From Falciphora oryzae (taxonomy: Eukaryota; Ascomycota; Sordariomycetes; Magnaporthales; Magnaporthaceae): a DNA stretch of 64,000 nt. This document shows, one piece after another, positions 12,549 through 27,352 of this stretch. The translations under genes and the position numbers were made by a program. The notes under the pieces were generated by a model. It ran no database searches. It saw only the letters and a list, made by a program, of their open reading frames with translations, and was not told the DNA's origin. Within the stretch, counting starts at the first letter, position 1. Each line of letters starts with the position of its first letter. The stretch lies in contig JNVV01000001.1 of NCBI GenBank assembly GCA_000733355.1, positions 3,860,339-3,924,338 on the forward strand, in the 5' to 3' direction.

Positions 12549-12638
12549 ATATAGACGACCACTCGTGTTTAATGCTAAAAACTTTACCAGACCATATAGA
12601 CGACCACTCGTGTTTAATGCTAAAAACTTTACCAGACC
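12549..12638. repeat. Perfect tandem duplication of a 45-bp unit
   Basis: Units 12549-12593 and 12594-12638 are identical as read. The right copy ends inside the 3' end of the dehydrogenase gene and includes its stop codon (TAA, minus strand, 12629-12631). The left copy therefore repeats the final Val-Trp-stop and the first 3' UTR bases. Perfect identity points to a recent event or an assembly artefact. Confidence 0.9.
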
Positions 12639-13995
12639 AACTCGGTGGCAGCAGTGGCGCCGGCGTCGACAGTGAGTACAGATCCCGTGATCCAGCGGGC
12701 TTCATCACTGGCGAGGAACCTGACGGCGGCGGCACAGTCCCACGCGTTCCCTTCGGTGCGCAGCAGGCTCCGATTCCGGCGTGTCTTGCGCATCTCCGGG
12801 CTCATTGTGACGGTGAAGTGCTCCTGGTCGCCAGAATCGTCGCCACCATACGCCACCATGGGGGTGTACAGCATGCCGGGACAGACGCAGTTGACGCGGA
12901 TGCCGTGGCGGGCATGGTGGACGGCCATGGCGCGCGTCATGTTGACGACGGCGCCTTTGCTGGTCGGGTAGAGGAGGTGCGGCGTCCCACCTCTAAGACC
13001 TGCGACCGAGCCGATGTTGATGATGGAGCCGCCGCCGCGCCGGGTGCTCGTGGTGTTGTTCTTGTACTCGTCGTCGTCGTTGTTGCGTCGCATGGCAGGT
13101 ATGGCATACTTGGCCATGTGCATCATGCTCGACACGTTCAGCTCGAGGCTCTTGGTCCATTCGGCGGGATCAACTTCCGTTGCGTCTCCCTTAGCTCCGA
13201 TGGCGCCCACGACGTTGACGAGGATGTCGAGGCGGCCCAGCTGCCCGGTGGTCTCGGCGATAAGTCGCTCGCAATCGGAAGGAACAGTCACGTCGGCTGA
13301 CAAGGCGAGAGCATGTGCCTGGGCACCATCCCTCAGTCTTCCGTTTCGTTGCCGGTGCTCCAGACGAACCAGCTGGGCCGTCCGCTCGGCCCGGGCGGGC
13401 ACAATGTCGACGCAGACGACCGAGGCGCCAGCTTCGGCCAGGAGGACCGCGGTGGCGGCGCCGTTTCCCAGGCCGGCGTATCCCTCTTCGTTCTCGCGGC
13501 CGTCGTCGGCACGGCTTCCCGCGCCCGCCACCAGAGCTACCCTGCCGGCGAGGGACCTGGTGGGGCGCCCGGGGTACTTTGCGTGCTCGGGGTGGTCGGC
13601 AGCATTCGGCTGTCCAGAGAAATGTCTCTCCGACGCACGAGCGTGACGAACCCGGGTGGAAAGCTGAGTGAGGTGTGTTTTCTTGATTGTTAGATGCACA
13701 GGAACGGAGCCAATGGCGGTCTGGGGTGGTTTCTGCAGAGTGTGTGACGGGGGCGTGTGCGGCAAAAGTGCAGATTCGGTCATGCAGGTCAAGGTGATAG
13801 TCCACCTCTCCCCATTCGGAAAGACGCCGCGGAAGGTCGTTCCGGGCCATGACGGATCGACAACGCTGGGGGACGTACTTTGTGCGTCGGGCCCGGCTGG
13901 GTGCCGAGCGTGGTGTGGCTCGGGCCCTTGAAGGCCGCTACGGTCCCGGCCAGTCGAAGCGACCGAGGGGACCGACACAGCGAGGCGGGGAGCAT
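12629..13995 (-). CDS. Short-chain dehydrogenase/reductase with mitochondrial-type leader, two exons, 383 aa
   Basis: This is a classical SDR that oxidises or reduces an unidentified substrate with NAD(P). Exon 1 is 13995-13879 and exon 2 is 13663-12629, joined in phase 0. The 215-base intron has a GTACGT donor, a CTAAC branch site near 13690 and a CAG acceptor. Exon 1 gives MLPASLCRSPRSLRLAGTVA, rich in Arg and Ser and free of acidic residues, which looks like a mitochondrial presequence. The Rossmann fold starts at GRVALVAGAGS. The glycine loop is split by about 12 extra residues before GYAGLGNGAATA. Catalytic residues are the Ser in NIGSVAG and Tyr/Lys in YPTSK, followed by GIRVNCVCPG. An unspliced frame starting at 13978 is the alternative, but its extra 142 N-terminal residues look non-coding. 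It is divergent from the alpha/beta hydrolase. Confidence 0.83.
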
Positions 13996-15387
13996 GGTTA
14001 GGGGCCTCGGGTGGGTGCTGGCCTTTTAATGTGCAGTGACGGGGCTGGCGGCTTCATGTTGTGTCCCGATCAGCTCAGTGATGACGGGCTATAGGATTAG
14101 CTCCGGTGATTTCTTTTTTCTGACTGTACCACTCTGGATCCGACATGCACGTCCAATTGGTGCTGGTGTCACTAGATCAATACTACCGTGAAGCTAAAGG
14201 GGGATGGTCCACTTACACAAATCGGTCAAGTCGCCAGGCAGCACCTGCATCCCTTAGGCTAGGTCGTTGTGGGCTCGCTTCGATCGACGTTGACGGGCGC
14301 TGTCTCTTGACCGCAACAACAAAAGGACCGGGCATAAAGGCAGTTTCATGATGTGCAAGAGTAGCAGCAGCACTCGTCAATAAAAGCAAGGCCAGTTCGG
14401 CGGCTGCTGTGCGGGGTTCATGCGCGCTGCTGCCGCTGCCGTAGCGCCATTGATGTCCATTCCAAATCGCTGCACATGCACTGCGGCTGCGGTTCAATTA
14501 TTTCCACTCTGCTGCTGTTGATAGGTGTACCTCTAGGCGGGCACCTGCCACCTACTCGCCATCCTGCAGCCCGTACCTTCCCTCATTTCCCTCATGCATG
14601 TGGAATATCTCGCCCGCGGCTATCGGCAGGTGCTGACGCGAATGTGCATGGATTTGCCTTCCCCGTCTGGCCTTCCCCAAAAAATGTCCGGATGGAGAGC
14701 GCGCTCAATCCCGTCGCACGTTGCCTTGCTTGGCCTTTCTTGCTTCCGCATCGGGCCAAACCCCTCGACCAAACAAGCCAAGCCGCACTGGTTGCCGTTA
14801 TTTTGGTGGCCTTGCTTCGTCAGGGCAGGGTATTATTGTATCTCGAACAGCCGTCGCTGACAGGCGATATGGGTGGCCCAGATAGCACGTTTACCCCTCG
14901 CCAAAAGTCCGATGGGGGAACACGAGAGTGTTTGCCCATCCATCCCATACCTTGGTAGGCATGGACGGGAAAGACAGAGACAGGCCACTTGAGCCAGAGT
15001 TGGTATGGCCTGGAGAAACCCAAGGGCGTACAAGTAAACGCCAAACTCCCTCCCGCCCCCCACCCTAGGAGAGAGGCGGCGTCCAGCGAGGCTTGAAACC
15101 GAGACTGCCACCCTCCAAGGTCTCCTGACATGACTGTCTCCCCTCTACGGTCTCGCGGGGACCCTCCTGCGTCCTGGTCCCCCAGGTCCCCCAGGTCTCT
15201 GGCGCCTTTGCGGTCGCCCACCTCCACCGCCGGCCAGGCCGTCGATAAAAGACCACGGCCAAAGTCGTTGTCACGGCGGGAGGCCAAGACGAGACAGCGA
15301 CGGGGGGACGAAGAACGAGAGAGGGAGGGCAGCAGCAGCCCAGACGCAGCCGCCGCAGCAGTCACCAGCCCTGCAGGCGGAGCAGCC
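13996..15387. promoter_or_regulatory. Divergent intergenic region between dehydrogenase and alpha/beta hydrolase
   Basis: This 1.4 kb stretch carries both promoters. The hydrolase frame stays open upstream to an ATG at 15130, but that part is Pro/Ser/Arg-rich and unlike the family. I see no other gene or repeat. Confidence 0.45.
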
Positions 15388-16792
15388 ATGGACTTCTCGC
15401 ACTTTGGTTTCCCCAGCCGCGAGTGGGAAAGCTTTGTGGCGCACAACCCCGCAGCCATCATCGTGCCTCCCATCCCTAGCTCCATCGAGGAGCTGAAGCG
15501 TCAGGCCAATGCCGTCCGGGTCGAGCGCGGCCGGGCCCACATCGCCGACGAGGGCCTCGCCGACAAGTTCACCACCAGGGACTACACGATCCCGACAAGA
15601 GACGGCAGCTCCGTCACCATGCGCGCCTATCGTCCCGCCGGTGCCCCCAATAACCAGCCTTTGCCGGCGCTTGTGTGGTTCCACGGCGGAGGTTTCCTTT
15701 TTGGGAGCTTAGACGGCGGTATGTTATAAGATCCTCATCTTCTTTTTTCTGCTCCATTCTCGACAAACCATCTTTCTTTCACAGCTTGAGGGATGTTATC
15801 GTGAAGTGTCTCTAAGAAAAACAATGGTACTAAATGTGAAAATAACAAGAAACTTACGTCTGTGGTCTGCTGTGCCACGGGCTCCAGTGCGCAGTCCTGC
15901 ACATCTGCTACCGGCACACGCCCGAGTACACGCACCCGACGGCCCACCACGACGCCCACGACGGCTTCGACTTCATCTTTTCGCACGCCGCTGATCTCGC
16001 TGTCGATCGCTCACGCCTGGTTGTCGGTGGTGTCTCGTCGGGCGGCCAGCTGGCGGCCTCTGTGACGTACCGCGAAGTCCTCGCGGCCCGGGGTGGAGCG
16101 GCCGTGGGAACTAATGGCGTCCAGCAGCAGCAGAGTCCGAGGATAAGAGGCCAGGTTCTCAGCATCCCCTGGCTCTGCCACCGTGACGCCTACCCCTACC
16201 ACCTGTTCCGCGACCGCGGCCGGGCCTCGACGCGGCAGTGCCTTTGGGCCCCGGTCACCCCCAAGCCTAGGGCGGATCTGTTCACGGACCTGCTGCGTGT
16301 CGAAGACGTGCATGGCCGCCTGTCCAATCTCGCCCAGGCCAGTGAGGACGAGCTTACGGGTACCGTGAGGACCGCGCTCGTGAGTGCCGGTATGGACGTC
16401 AAGCGCGATGAGGGGCTTATGTATGCCCTCAAGCTAAAGTCTCTAGGGTAAGCCTGTTTTGTTGCTCGCAGCCTTGTTCAATATTGCACCCACCCATCTT
16501 CAAGAACAATGGTAAATGGGGAGGGAAGTGCCGCGGCGGGCCGAGGACACCCTGAAGTAATGACTTATAACTAACGATGTGCCACTTCTTTTTCTGCAGA
16601 GTTCAGACAAAAGTCCACGTATTCCCAGGACTTCCACATGCGTTCTACATGTTTCCGAATCTACCGTCGAGAGCTCGGTACCACGAGGCGGTCGTCGAGT
16701 GTGCGAGGTGGGCGTTTGGCGACGACCCTGGCCAGAAAGAGTGGTATGTTGAGCCACCGCCCAGAGAATTTGCCGATGATGGCGGCATATAA
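15388..16792 (+). CDS. Alpha/beta hydrolase of the hormone-sensitive-lipase type, three exons, 373 aa
   Basis: This is a predicted esterase or lipase acting on small acyl or aryl esters. Exons are 15388-15718, 15850-16447 and 16600-16792 (phases 1 and 2). The oxyanion-hole motif is WFHGGGFLFGSLDG near residue 95-108. The nucleophile lies in VVGGVSSGGQLAA (GxSxG). The acid is probably in GMDVKRDEG and the histidine in FPGLPHAFYMF, in the usual order of this family. The first acceptor is AAG at 15847-15849; it restores the run SLDGETYVCGLLCHGLQ, then CAVLHICYRHTPEY, and no YAG acceptor in the region does so in frame. I chose the ATG at 15388 because MDFSHFGFPSREWESF resembles the usual start and has a good context (cagccATGg). 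There is no signal peptide, so it is probably intracellular. It converges with the xyloglucanase. Confidence 0.87.
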
Positions 16793-17844
16793 ACGGGTTT
16801 GATGAAGAGAGTTGAGACCCCGGCGTGTTTCGTATCACGGATGGGAGAATATGAGGAGAAGACTGCACATATGTCTGTTCGAAGGGTTGCGGAGCTGTTT
16901 GCCTGACAGGGCTTTTTCACGGATCTTTGCCATTCCGACTTTTGGTTTTTACCCAACACAAATGGGAGGCTGAAGGGAGTTATACATATGCCTAGGTAGA
17001 TATCAGGGAAGACGCGGAAAGGAAGGAACATAAGCAAGATATGCATATATTGACATCAGGATTCAAGTCAACCCGATTCGGACTTTGGGGGCTGTCCTGT
17101 CTGTCCTTCTATTCGTGCCGTATAATGGAGGTTACATTATCACCCGCGTGGCAGTGGGGCGAAGGATCTCAGTAAATCGTGACGCTCGGCCGTCCTTTGC
17201 GACGTTATTTTGACGTTCCTGAGTGTCGGGCCGAATCACACGACGGGCGTTGTCCATACAAATGGCGGGATTGCACTATGGCTCCGGTGCGCTTCGCCCA
17301 CACAAACGGCGGTGTATTGGAGCCTCAGCTTGAATGGCACAGACCGACCGCGGGTCGAATGTTACGGTAAGATAGTTCCGTGACAGAATAAGCCGTCTGG
17401 CTCACACAAACAGCGGAAACCTTATCGAGGAAGACGCAAGATACCAGTTAAATGGCGGCTACCGCTATTTGGGGCATGAGTGCGTTAGATTGGGGGCTGT
17501 GAGCGTAAGGGGCGTGCCGTGATGTCCACCACCGGCGCAATCTGAGCCGCCCTCTCTTTTGAGAGCAGAAGTTGATCGGTAGCAAACGAGAAAGCCAGTG
17601 ACCGCGGCGGGTCATCGCGCATGTTCTAATAGAATCCAAAGCCCAGCGCGATCAGCCACTAATGAGACTATCAAAGGGAATGTTCTCTTCTCCTTTTTCC
17701 AGAGTGGATGTTATGTACATTGGGCATATGAAGGTTTAAATATTCACAAGAAAACCGGCAGAGGTTGCTAATGCGCATCTTGCCTTGCCCTTCGCCGACA
17801 ACGGTATCCAACAAACTAGGCCTTCCGGTCAATACGATCACACC
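16793..17844. other. Intergenic region between convergent hydrolase and xyloglucanase genes
   Basis: There is no gene here. Three related 14-mers (consensus CAYACAAAYRGCGG) lie at 17255-17268, 17299-17312 and 17403-17416, all in the same orientation. Confidence 0.5.
17255..17416 (+). repeat. Three degenerate 14-bp direct repeats
   Basis: The copies read CATACAAATGGCGG (17255), CACACAAACGGCGG (17299) and CACACAAACAGCGG (17403). Copies 1 and 2 differ only by C/T changes. Their function is unknown. Confidence 0.45.
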
Positions 17845-20558
17845 TTACAGACACTGCCAATACCAGTCATTCTGCTTCGTGCACATATGCGGCGCGGCGC
17901 AGACGGTCGGGCCGCTGTAGTTGATGCCGCCGCACTGCCCGTACCTGGGGACCGTCGGCCCGCCGCCGCCAGTTGTGGTCGGCTTTGCCGAGGAGCTGGT
18001 AGTAGTGGTCGACGTAGGCACGGGCTTCGAGGTCGTCGTCGCCACCGACGTCGTGGTCGAGGTGACGAGGGTGGTGCTGGTGCCACCGCCGCCGCCGCCG
18101 CCGCCGCCGCCGACGCTCCCCTGCGCCACAAACACGCCGCGCCCGTTGGTGCCGACGTACACCTGACCGGGGACGTTGCCGCTGCCCGCCAGGCGCGCCA
18201 CCTCCATGCGCCCGAACCCCTGCGCGTCGCCCTGGATGTCGACCCACGGCCCGGCCCCGGCGTCCGCGCTCGCGTGCAGCCGCTGCCCGCCGGGCCCGTT
18301 GCCGAGCGCGTACAGCGTCCACGACGAGCCGCCTGCTGAGCCAAGCCCGACGGCGATGTGCTGCGCGTCGGTGAGCCCCGAGGCGGTGCGGGTAAAGGTC
18401 GCGCCCGAGTCGCCGCTGCGGAAGACGCCGGCGTCGGTCGACACGAACACGGTGCTCTCGGCGGCCGGGTGCGCGGCCACGTAGCGGATGCCGGTCGCGG
18501 GGCTGAGCGAGCCGGCTGCCCGCGAGAAGGTCGCGCCCGAGTCGGTCGAGACATATAGAGTGGCCGAGCCGGCCGAGGCTACGTAGAAGACGCCCGCCTT
18601 GCGCTTGTCGGCCGCGACGCTCGCGGTGCCGGGCAGCGAGGACGGGAGGCCGGACACCGCGGAGAAGGCGCCCTGGTCCTGCGAGCGCACGACGGGCCCG
18701 TTGGCCGTGGCCCAGAGGACGGTGGACGCGTCGGCCGACAGGGCCGCGACGCCGCCGTAGAAGTTGGTGTTGGCGCCCGGGTGGACGGCCCAGGTGGCGC
18801 CGCCGTCCGACGAGGCCGCCAGCATTGGCTCGCCCTGGGTCTGGCCGACGCGGATCACGCTGTCGGGCTTGGCGCCCGCGTAGTCGACGCCCGAGGACGT
18901 GGTCCATTTCGGCGCCATCCACGGCCGGGCCGGGCTCTTGGACAGGTCGGCGCTCGTCTTGTATGTGAAGCCGGTGATGTCGCCGATTGCGACCAGGAGC
19001 TCTGAGCCGCCGGGGGCTGAGGCGAGCTCCAGGACGGCGGTCTCTTCGATTCCGTCGGCGAGGGACTGGATTGTGATATTGTGGACCGCGTCCCACTTTG
19101 TTAGATCGTGGCCACCGAAGACAGTCAGGCCGGTGCCCTGGAAGTGATCCGGCGTCAGTTTTCAGATGTCTCTCGTCTTTTTTAAGAGCTAAACAACCAA
19201 TCAGGGCCCAAAACAGTGAAACGGGCTGGAATTATCTGCCAGATGTCACTTACATATAGCCAATGGTCACTGTCGGTCGGGTCGATTTCGAGCGACTCGA
19301 TCATCCAGCCTAGACGCTTCGAATCCTGCGAGAGGTGGCCCGTCTCGATCCAGGGGGCTTTGGAAGCACCGATGGAGTAGTACTGGTTCATGTCCGGATA
19401 CGCGGTCCACTCCCACAGCCTCGACCATGTGGCGCCCGAGTCGGTGGACCTGAAGATCTGGGCGTCGGGCCACCACGAGTTCAGCGAGGCCACCACGAGC
19501 GTGCCAGGCTTGAGCATGTCGACGCCGAGGCCGCCGAAGCCGTACGTGAGGTCCGCCCCCGACACGGGCGTGATGTCCTTCCACGTCGACTTGGCAAGAT
19601 CGTACCGGTACACAGCGCCTTTGGTGCCGTCGAAGGGGCCGGTTCCGTCCGTGTAGGCGACGTAGAGCGCCTTCTCGGCGGGCTGGACCTTGGCCTTGTG
19701 CGGGAAGTAAGACTTGGGCTGGCCGGCGACGGGCGCCCAGGTGCTCCCTCCATCGTTGGTGACGTACACGGACGCGGTGATGTTGTCGGCGGTGCCGACG
19801 AATATGCGGGACGTGGCGCCGGTGCCGGACAGGACGGGCGAGGTGGGGTCAAACGTCACCCAGGCTAGTCCCTGGATGTCGCTGTTGTAACCAGTCGTGT
19901 CGGCCGGGTTTTGGGCGAAGGTGCCGACGGCGGTGAACGAGGTCACCTTGGAGAAGGTGACGCCGCCGTCGGTGCTCTTCCACAACCCTTTACCGCTGCG
20001 GGCGCCAAAGAAGAGGATCTTGCCATTGTTGGGGTCTACGGCGAGACGCTCGCCCATGCCGCGTCCGGGCATGTTGCCTCCGACCTTGAAGGGAAGGGTG
20101 GAGATGGACCAGGTGGCTCCCTTGTCGGAGCTGCGTATGATGGAGCCGTTATCGGGGTCCCAGCTATTTGTGTAGAGTCCGGTGGCAGCGTAGACCTTGT
20201 TGGGGTCTTTGGGGTCAAGCGCAACCGCGTCGACTCCCCATTTGTTCCTGAGTGCTGGTCAGTCGATATTTTCTGCCGGGGTAAGAAGTGTTTTGGCTGA
20301 GAGTATAAACAGGGACACATACCACCCGGCGTTGGTGGCAACGCTATCGGTGACAGCAGTCCATGAGTCGTCCGAGTTGAGCCTGTAGAGACCACCAATG
20401 TCGGTTCGCGCGTATGCCACCCCCTTGGCAGTCGGGTGGAAGACGATGCCCGGGACAAAGCCTCCGCCTCCGCCGATCTTGACATTCTTCCAGGTGAAGG
20501 CGGCCTGGACAGGGGCCACCGCCACCGCGAGCAGCTGGAGAGTGTGGAGAATCCTCAT
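17845..20558 (-). CDS. Secreted GH74 xyloglucanase with C-terminal CBM1, three exons, 840 aa
   Basis: It cleaves beta-1,4-glucan linkages in xyloglucan outside the cell. Exons are 20558-20323, 20247-19254 and 19137-17845 (phases 2 and 0). A signal peptide ([19 protein letters not shown]) leads the protein. Then come the two seven-bladed propellers of GH74 with Asp-box-like repeats ([32 protein letters not shown]). [12 protein letters not shown] holds the likely catalytic base, and [18 protein letters not shown] the likely acid by family position. [15 protein letters not shown] spans the second junction. A Gly9 stretch and a Thr/Ser-rich linker precede the cellulose-binding CBM1 ([11 protein letters not shown] ... 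WYWQCL, four Cys and the aromatic face). It is divergent from the GH2 beta-galactosidase across 1.47 kb, which suggests co-regulation on hemicellulose. Confidence 0.96.
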
Positions 20559-25377
<4,819 letters not shown>

Positions 25378-25877
25378 ATCCTTGTTTGTTCCTTTGGGTA
25401 TGTCTGGGAAACGCTTTTGAGCTACGTTCGGAATTCATCAGAGTCTATTGAGCGCATGCGAGCAAGTTCCTTGTTATTTGAACGTACACTTTCGTTCTAA
25501 CCCTCAGGGGGGTCGAGGTCTCACTGTTTTGATGACTGTATCATGTTAGATTCGGCGGTGCACCTGTGAGAATCAGGGGCGGGAGTGTGATATATGCCAT
25601 CTTGAACATGGTCTCAGGCTAGGTAGGATTCCATCTTGTCTCAATCCAAAGTGTCGCAGGTCAGGCCGTATTGGCCGCTCATACTACCCACAGATGCCAC
25701 GGCGTAGTAAGCACACGAGTGTTTTACTTTTTCGAATTGGAAGTGTCTTGATGCTATGCTTCTTGATTCAGTCTTGCCGTTGATTCGTCCCCCCCGAATT
25801 GATCCCACAGCTCAAACCAAAAACAGTCCCTACCACGTAGCAGGCGCCGCTTGCACAGCGTACGAGCACGCGGCCAG
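25378..25877. other. Intergenic region between convergent genes
   Basis: This is the 3' flank of the beta-galactosidase and of the small secreted protein. I see nothing else in it. Confidence 0.55.
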
Positions 25878-26576
25878 TCAGGTGTACTCCCAAGCCCCAA
25901 CCTCGTCCCCGTCCTCGACCAGTGCGAGGCCGGGCAGGTCCCAGCAGTCGTCCCGGCTGAACCCGCGCGTCCCGGCGTAGAGCTGCTCACTGTGCTGGAG
26001 CGTGACGTCGTCCGGCGGCGGGTTCAGCATCGGGCAGCGGTAGAGGCCGCCGCCGCCGCCGCCGATCGGGTCGGTCCAGTTGACGACGGTGACGAGGACC
26101 GGGGCGGGCCCGCTGCAGTCCCAGCCGGCCGTCACGTTGCGCCAGCCGCCCGAGACGCAGCCGCGGGGCACCGGGGACGCCGAGTGCGCGGCCGCGAAGC
26201 CCACGGCGCCGTCGGGCGCGACGTAGATGGGCTGGCCTCCCGGGACGGCGACCTGCTTGGGGATAAGCACAGAACACGGAGGGAGTACAGAACACGGGGG
26301 TAGTGAGTAAAAGTAGAAAAAAAAAAGGCTCACGGCAAGCCCCTCCATCAGACCGGAGATGCGCGTGCCCCTGACCCTGGGACACGACACCCCGGCGGGG
26401 CAGAAGGTCGAGGGCCCGAGCAGCGTGTAGAGGCCCCCGTTGCGCGCCTGGAGGGACCCGGCGGGCGCGTAGGTCGGCTCGCCGTGCTCGCCGGGGCCGC
26501 GCTCCTGGTACCGGCGGAGGGAGAAGTAGGCCTGCGCCGCCGCCGCCAGGCTGAGGATTCCGAAGGCCAGATGCAT
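25878..26576 (-). CDS. Small secreted protein of unknown function, two exons, 205 aa
   Basis: Exon 1 is 26576-26334 and exon 2 is 26252-25878, joined in phase 0 (GTGAGC donor, CAG acceptor). The first 16 residues (MHLAFGILSLAAAAQA) form a clear signal peptide. The mature part has seven cysteines (CPAGVSCP, RGCVSGG, WDCSG, YRCPML, DDCWD), a Gly6 run and one N-glycosylation sequon in each of WRNVTAG and VNWTDP. The segment YVAPDGAVGFAAAHSASPV recalls a pattern seen in fungal cell-surface 'IgE-binding'-like proteins, but the match is short and I give no function. Met 26576 is fixed by the signal peptide. It converges with the beta-galactosidase and lies in tandem behind the MFS gene across the assembly gap. 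Confidence 0.8.
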   Translation of the reverse strand: MHLAFGILSLAAAAQAYFSLRRYQERGPGEHGEPTYAPAGSLQARNGGLYTLLGPSTFCPAGVSCPRVRGTRISGLMEGLAVSLFFFYFYSLPPCSVLPPCSVLIPKQVAVPGGQPIYVAPDGAVGFAAAHSASPVPRGCVSGGWRNVTAGWDCSGPAPVLVTVVNWTDPIGGGGGGLYRCPMLNPPPDDVTLQHSEQLYAGTRGFSRDDCWDLPGLALVEDGDEVGAWEYT

Positions 26577-27137
26577 CGGTACTTTTTTTTCCCCCTGCTT
26601 GATTTTGGCTATAGGATTTGTTGTTGGCTGGGTGTCTGAGACTTTTTTTTATTTTATTTTTTTTTTACCCTTCTTCGCGAGTCTTGGCTGATGGTGGTAG
26701 ACGTGCCTAGTGCTGGTGGCGTCGAGAAAGTTGTGGCTGCAGAGGATTTCGATAGATTTGGGATTCCCTCTCGATGCCTCACGAGGCACATGTCAGCGCA
26801 TAGGCGAGAAGGACGGGCTCCTGCAGGGGTTTGGAGTATTGCATGATAGTATCGAGGGGTGGACAAGGGGCACAGCAGTTTACTCGGTGCAGTAATTATC
26901 ACATGGACCGCCGCGCCTAGGCGCGTCCTCAGGGCATCATCGCTCTCCACGGTGTCGTGTAAGTTATTCACAGAGACGGGCAGCGGCAAGTCTTGGCGTG
27001 GGCGTAGACCTCGGGTGGCATGATACAACCGCTTTTTATGCAGGAGGCGCTGTGACCATGGTCGCGCCCGGTGACTCTTTCCATGGAAGTGAAAAGAAGG
27101 GAATCTTTGCGGAAACACAGAGAGCCGAGACTCGCCG

Positions 27138-27234
27138 NNNNNNNNNNNNNNNNNNNNNNNNNNNNNNNNNNNNNNNNNNNNNNNNNNNNNNNNNNNNNNN
27201 NNNNNNNNNNNNNNNNNNNNNNNNNNNNNNNNNN
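27138..27234. other. Assembly gap (97 N)
   Basis: This is a run of N. The sequence resumes directly inside a 20-bp repeat and then a long C run, which may explain the break. The true gap length is unknown. Confidence 0.99.
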
Positions 27235-27254
27235 GTGCAGAAAAACCAAGAACC
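27235..27254 (+). repeat. 20-bp direct repeat, copy 1 (beside the gap)
   Basis: It reads GTGCAGAAAAACCAAGAACC and is identical to 29312-29331. The left edge is the gap, so the shared part may be longer. The two copies bracket the MFS transporter gene. Confidence 0.9.
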
Positions 27255-27352
27255 CCCCCCCCCCCCGCGTCCCATGCCGAAGCTGTGTTTACACCCGAGC
27301 CCCCCCTCCTCCTCCTCTGTGCCGTGCCGCTTTCAGATGAGGCCACGCAGCA

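Larger units (their letters stand above)
26577..27352. other. Intergenic region with assembly gap and homopolymers
   Basis: The region contains T-rich runs (26584-26591 and 26642-26666), the N gap at 27138-27234, a copy of the 20-bp repeat and a C15-16 run near 27253-27267. No gene is visible, although the gap could hide sequence. Confidence 0.6.

Noticed and set aside
12629..13978. Unspliced 449-aa form of the dehydrogenase
   Set aside because: Its extra N-terminus has no family resemblance, and a spliced leader exon with branch site and matching phase explains the region better.
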